The notes under the pieces are model-generated. The model worked only from the letters and a program-made list of their open reading frames with translations, was not told the origin of the DNA and searched no databases. 9,128 nucleotides of DNA from Thauera sp. (lineage in GTDB: Bacteria > Pseudomonadota > Gammaproteobacteria > Burkholderiales > Rhodocyclaceae), in contig JAKLLJ010000115.1 of assembly GCA_023150215.1 (NCBI GenBank), positions 1 through 9,128 of the forward strand, given 5' to 3'. The translations under genes and the position numbers were made by a program. This document shows, one piece after another, positions 5,979 through 9,128 of the stretch; positions within the stretch are counted from its first letter, which is position 1; the number at the start of each line of letters is the position of its first letter.

Positions 5979-7021
5979 ATGAACAACATCTACGTGATCC
6001 ATGCGTTGCTCGCGGCGGCCTGTTCGGCGCGAGCACCCCGTTCGCCAAGCTGCTGGTCGGCGAGATGTCGCCGTGGTTGCTGGCCGGCTTGCTCTACCTT
6101 GGCAGCGGGCTCGGGCTCGCTGCGGCGCGCCTGATCCGCGATCGCGGCTGGACGCCCTCCGGCTTGGCCGAGGGTGAATGGCGGTGGCTGCTGGGGGCGA
6201 TCTTCTTCGGCGGCGTGCTCGGCCCGCTCGCGCTCATGTTCGGCCTCACACGCACCAGCGGCTCGACCGCGTCGCTGCTGCTCAACCTCGAAGCGGTGTT
6301 GACCGCCGTGATCGCGTGGGTCGTATTCAGGGAGAACGCCGACCGCCGCATCGTGCTCGGCATGCTCGCGATCGTCGCCGGCGGGGTCGTGCTGTCCTGG
6401 TCGGGTGGTGGAGGGAGCGCGAACGATTGGATCGGCCCGCTCGCCATCGCTGCCGGCTGTCTGTGCTGGGCAATCGACAACAACCTGACGCGGCGCGTGT
6501 CGGCCTCCGATGCACTCTTCATCGCGGCCACGAAAGGTGCGGTGGCGGGCACGGTCAACGTCGGACTGGCGTTTGCGCTCGGCGCGAGCCTGCCGGACGG
6601 TGCGGTTCTGCTCGGCACCCTGGTCGTCGGGTTGTTCGGCTATGGCATCAGCCTGGTCCTCTTCGTGCTTGCGCTGCGCGGACTGGGGACGGCGCGCACC
6701 GGCGCCTACTTCTCGACTGCGCCGTTCATCGGCGCGGCAGTGTCGCTGGCCCTGCTGGGGGAGTCGACCTCGATCTCATTCTGGATTGCGGCAGCCCTGA
6801 TGGGCTGGGGGGTGTGGTTACACCTCACCGAGCATCACGAGCACGAGCACGTGCATGAGCCGATGGAGCATGGCCATCGGCACACCCATGACGAACACCA
6901 CCAGCACGAACACGACTTCGCCTGGAACAGTGACGAGTCACATGAACATTGGCACCGTCACGAGGCGCTGGTTCACAAGCACCCGCACTTTCCAGACATC
7001 CACCATCGGCACTCACATTGA
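5979..7021 (+). pseudogene. EamA/DMT-family permease with His-rich tail, frameshifted near the start
   Basis: The first 14 codons (ATG at 5979, 'MNNIYVIHALLAAA') lie in one frame and continue naturally as 'LFGASTPFAKLLVGE' in another. The join is at 6020/6021, and one missing C restores a 347-residue protein. The body has about ten membrane helices in two EamA repeats, the fold of drug/metabolite exporters. The C-terminal 66 residues hold 25 His (runs such as 'HHEHEHVHE' and 'HGHRHTH'), which suggests metal binding at the cytoplasmic or periplasmic face. It is the last gene of the His-rich module and follows a terminator-like hairpin. A real mutation would remove the first helix unless translation restarts, for example at ATG 6065. 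The rest of the frame is undamaged, so a sequencing error or recent event is likely. Confidence 0.8.
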
Positions 7022-7375
7022 TTAAACGAAGCACCAATTTCACGTCGCCCAACATGTCATGCGAGGTGACGGCTTCACTCGGTTACTTGCCGTTCGCACC
7101 ACAAAGTGCCCGACGGCTGGTTTGGGTCGGCTGCACTCGATGGCGTCCGGCAGCTTTCGGGATGCGAAACTTGAGCGGCCGGTTTCCGGCGCCGAACTAA
7201 GAAGGTTGCTCGTCGCGTCCCGACCCAGACCCGACGGTCGCCGAAACGAAGGCGCCATGACTCCTTCCCAAGCGAAGCCGCCGTTCGAGCGACAGGTCTG
7301 CCGAATGGCCGAACGAGGGCCACTGGCCGATGGTATCCGCCTGGGGAACCTCGGTCAGAAACAGCGAGCCTCCTC
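7022..7375. other. About 350-base gap between convergent genes, no gene seen
   Basis: This stretch separates the EamA gene (plus) from the YnfA-type gene (minus). Frames are open but have Arg/Pro/Gly-rich products without recognisable folds and lack start signals. Short hairpins are visible, for example GCCGG-TTT-CCGGC in the 7170s-7190s. A CCTCTC-AAG-GAGAGG hairpin (7372-7386) overlaps the YnfA-type stop codon but has no T-run. The sequence has the look of decayed intergenic DNA, an impression only. Confidence 0.5.
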
Positions 7376-7714
7376 TCAAGGAGAGGCAGCGGGCTGCAGT
7401 GCAATGATGGCCATGCCAACAAGCGCGACGCCGGCGCCCGCGATATCCCAGCGGGTCAGTGCAATGCCATCGATGATGCGCAACCATAGCAGCGCGACCG
7501 CGATGTACATGCCGCCGTAGGCGGCATAGGTTCGACCGGCCGCCGTCGGGTGCAGCGTGAGCAGCCAGGCGAAGGCGGCCAGCGACAGCGCTGCGGGCAC
7601 GAGCAGCCAGGCACTTCGGTCCTGCTTCAACACCAGCCAGGGGAGATAGCAGCCGACGATCTCGGCCACGGCCGTCAAGGCGAACAGGCCGGCGAGCTTG
7701 AAGAATTCGATCAA
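7376..7714 (-). CDS. YnfA/UPF0060 family small membrane protein
   Basis: This gene encodes 112 residues from a TTG start at 7714, which gives 'MIEFFKLAGLFALTAVAEI', the expected family N terminus. Starting at TTG overlaps the stop of the DsbA-like gene by four bases (TTGA), and AAGG lies about eight bases upstream. About four membrane helices (5-23, 33-53, 62-80 and 90-107) and the family stretches 'EIVGCYLPW' and 'GRTYAAYGGMYI' are visible, and the length is normal for UPF0060. The family resembles half-size DMT-superfamily transporters; its substrate is not established. It is the last gene of the dsbB-dsbA-type unit and is probably translationally coupled. Confidence 0.9.
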   Translation of the reverse strand: MIEFFKLAGLFALTAVAEIVGCYLPWLVLKQDRSAWLLVPAALSLAAFAWLLTLHPTAAGRTYAAYGGMYIAVALLWLRIIDGIALTRWDIAGAGVALVGMAIIALQPAASP

Positions 7715-8367
7715 GGCTGTACCTTGGCCACTTCCTCCGCCACCAGACGCGCGAGTTGCTCCGGGCCGAAACTGGGCAGGCTGCGTCCATTGACGAAGAA
7801 GGTCGGCGTCCTGCTGACCTGCAGCGCGGTAAGGTCCTCGATGTCCTGCGCGAGCACCGCCTGAATCTCGGGCGTCTCCATATCCTGCCGGGCACGACCC
7901 ATGTCCAGACCGGCGCGCGCCGCTGTTTCGAAGGCAGTGCCGATGTTGGGCGCCGCATGGTCGGCCCACTCCGGTTGGGCGGCCAGCAGCGCTTCAAGCA
8001 CCGGGGTGTAAAGCCCCTGCTTGCGCGCTGCTTCCATGAGTTTCACGACCTGGTCCGAGCCGTGGTGGAAGGGCGCATAGCGCAGCGCAAGTCGAACCTT
8101 GCCCGGATGCTGGGCCATGATCTGCTTGACGATCGGATAGAAGGCGCGGCAGGTCTCACAGGCGGGGTCGAAGAATTCGACGATGGTGACCGGCGCGTTC
8201 TGCGGCCCGATGATCGGGGTGTGCATTCTTACAAGGCGGCTTTTCCCCACGTCGACGCGGGCGTCCTGATCGGCCTGCGTGCGGTCGCGATAGGCATCCA
8301 TGCCGAAGTAGAAAGCCAGGCCGAGAATCAGCAGCACAGCAAGTGCCAACAGTTTTCTTGTGTTCAT
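7711..8367 (-). CDS. DsbA-like thiol:disulfide oxidoreductase
   Basis: This gene encodes 218 residues. AAGGA seven bases before the ATG, and a 4-base ATGA overlap with the DsbB gene, fix the start. An N-terminal hydrophobic segment (5-22) is a signal anchor or signal peptide without a clear cleavage site. The thioredoxin-like domain (about 50-215) has the active site 'CETC' (Cys70, Cys73) in 'FFDPACETC' and the cis-proline loop 'SRTPTFF' (Pro188). Between these lies a helical insertion typical of DsbA-family proteins. It should oxidise or isomerise disulfides in periplasmic proteins and be re-oxidised by the adjacent DsbB, a pairing like BdbD/BdbC. Its 'FFDPACETCR' centre is unlike the CPHC of classical DsbA, so the redox behaviour may differ. 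Confidence 0.92.
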   Translation of the reverse strand: MNTRKLLALAVLLILGLAFYFGMDAYRDRTQADQDARVDVGKSRLVRMHTPIIGPQNAPVTIVEFFDPACETCRAFYPIVKQIMAQHPGKVRLALRYAPFHHGSDQVVKLMEAARKQGLYTPVLEALLAAQPEWADHAAPNIGTAFETAARAGLDMGRARQDMETPEIQAVLAQDIEDLTALQVSRTPTFFVNGRSLPSFGPEQLARLVAEEVAKVQP

Positions 8368-8789
8368 GTACGGGTCCTTTTCAGATAGATGGTCAGGGTG
8401 GCGGCGATGGTGAGGAAGGCCGCCAACGACAGCCAGGGGATCTGGATGTCGCCAAGGATGACCAGGGCCTGTTGGCTGCACGATGGGCCGGTACCGCAGG
8501 GCACCCGCCACTGCGGCACCCAGCCCGCAATCAGCGCGCTGTGATAGGCCGCCAGGGCAAGGCCAGCGAGCACGAACGGCATCGCATACACCGCGCCGCG
8601 CCGGTCCTCAGCGAACACGGCCATGCCCAGGATGAGGGCGAGGGGGAACATGGCGATGCGCTGGTACCAGCACAGCACGCAGGGCGTCATGCCCATGACT
8701 TCGCCAATGAAAAGTGCGCTCAGGGTCGCGGTGAGCGCGACGATCCAGGCGGCCAGCAGCCACCACCAGTGTGATTGTTTGTCATGCAT
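8364..8789 (-). CDS. dsbB: Disulfide bond formation protein DsbB (BdbC-like)
   Basis: This gene encodes 141 residues with about four membrane helices (8-28, 44-60, 70-88 and 116-135). The first periplasmic pair is 'CVLC' (Cys37, Cys40), followed by 'WYQR', a hallmark of the family. The second pair is Cys98 and Cys104 in 'PCGTGPSC'. DsbB passes electrons from the DsbA-type partner to quinones and so keeps it oxidised. The length is short, closer to BdbC than to E. coli DsbB. The start at 8789 has no clear Shine-Dalgarno. The stop overlaps the DsbA-like start by four bases, so translation is coupled. Confidence 0.93.
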   Translation of the reverse strand: MHDKQSHWWWLLAAWIVALTATLSALFIGEVMGMTPCVLCWYQRIAMFPLALILGMAVFAEDRRGAVYAMPFVLAGLALAAYHSALIAGWVPQWRVPCGTGPSCSQQALVILGDIQIPWLSLAAFLTIAATLTIYLKRTRT

Positions 8790-8837
8790 TGAATTGAACT
8801 CTGTCGCGGCGATCGAGATTGCGGGGCCTTGGCGGGG

Positions 8838-8897
8838 CCGCCCTTACGAAGGCGGATGCCCAACATTGCACGTGGCCGCAGTCCTGCGGCACGTGCG
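8838..8897. other. Two hairpins upstream of dsbB
   Basis: The gap between the edge gene and dsbB holds an imperfect hairpin at about 8838-8855 (CCGCCCTT-ACG-AAGGCGG, one bulge). A longer one follows at 8867-8897 (CACGT/ACGTG plus GCCGCAG/CTGCGGC, one bulged G). Neither has a T-run in either direction. In the minus direction the longer one starts 33 bases after the edge gene stop and could mark its mRNA end or protect processed ends in one operon. Confidence 0.4.
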
Positions 8898-8929
8898 TCA
8901 CACAAGGACGTGCGGGACGATGCTGCCGA

Positions 8930-9128
8930 TCAGGCAGCGCAGCGCCATTTAGGGCGTTCGGGCTCGGACGTGGGTGCGGACTTGCCAAGGGCGTGCGGCA
9001 CATCGGCGAAGATCCGGCTCGAGTCATAGGTGGCGAGGCAGCACACATCGGGCAAGGCGGCGGTCGCCACCTGACAGAGACCGCAGTCCGGGTGGAGCGT
9101 CGGACCCGGCTCACCGGGTGATTCGTCG
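8930..9128 (-). CDS. Partial Cys-containing protein, DUF2946-like C terminus
   Basis: The frame enters from the right edge and runs for 65 residues to a TGA at 8932-8930; the start lies outside the window. Visible features are 'HPDCGLCQ' with a CxxC pair (residues 15 and 18 of the visible part), a Cys-Cys pair (29-30), and a Pro/Glu-rich end closing in 'ERPKWRCAA'. The CxxC followed by an Ala/Leu stretch and a Pro-rich tail recalls DUF2946-type exported proteins often found near copper uptake and resistance genes. It is in the same direction as dsbB, 140 bases upstream, so its cysteines could be substrates of the DsbB/DsbA pair. The family call is tentative, but coding status is well supported by the sensible product. 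Confidence 0.55.
   Translation of the reverse strand, partial: DESPGEPGPTLHPDCGLCQVATAALPDVCCLATYDSSRIFADVPHALGKSAPTSEPERPKWRCAA

Noticed and set aside
5206..6048. Minus-strand open frame of 280 codons
   Set aside because: It is antisense to the anchor protein gene, which has a good Shine-Dalgarno, a membrane span and a sensible domain layout. The minus product is Arg/Gly-rich without a fold.
7059..7520. Plus-strand open frame of 153 codons
   Set aside because: Its second half is antisense to the YnfA-type gene, which has the family's conserved stretches. The first half has an Arg-rich, featureless product.
7756..8388. Plus-strand open frame of 210 codons
   Set aside because: It is antisense to the DsbA-like gene, whose CxxC and cis-proline motifs are clear.

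Overview
The window looks like part of a metal-handling accessory region from a betaproteobacterium, probably of the Thauera/Azoarcus or Cupriavidus kind. The grounds are a CopK-type copper protein, a CzcE-type periplasmic protein, a phasin-like protein, GC-rich coding and strong Shine-Dalgarno sites. The order is not certain. The right part (about 4.0-9.1 kb) looks visibly more GC-rich than the left part, which suggests that blocks of different origin are joined. No RNA gene, CRISPR array, integrase or intact insertion sequence was recognised.

Left block (1-3560): A promoter segment at 2-126 is repeated, about 85% identical and without gaps, at 3435-3559. The second copy drives a minus-strand pair, a CzcE-family protein and CopK, that ends at an intrinsic terminator overlapping the stop codon of a convergent HD-GYP gene. 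The first copy should drive a gene lying just outside the left edge. Between the copies, on the plus strand, are a phasin-like protein, a small exported His-containing protein, a roughly 370-base stretch without a firm gene, and a membrane HD-GYP protein. Three promoters (two minus, one plus) share a T[G/T]AC-N6-GTAAT box placed exactly 33 bases before a -10-like hexamer. This looks like one copper/heavy-metal response-regulator regulon.

Middle block (3988-7021, plus strand): a His-rich single-span protein, a HupE/UreJ-type membrane protein, a membrane-anchored Pro/Ala-linker protein and an EamA/DMT permease with a 66-residue tail holding 25 histidines. The set reads as a metal transport or metal-buffering module with an undetermined substrate. 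The permease gene carries an apparent one-base deletion near its start. A strong terminator hairpin separates it from the anchor gene.

Right block (7376-9128, minus strand): a partial Cys-containing protein running off the right edge (DUF2946-like), then DsbB, a DsbA-like thiol oxidoreductase and a YnfA/UPF0060 membrane protein. The last three are joined by 4-base stop/start overlaps, the final one using a TTG start. The block probably supplies disulfide chemistry to exported proteins, perhaps Cys-containing metal proteins such as the edge gene product.
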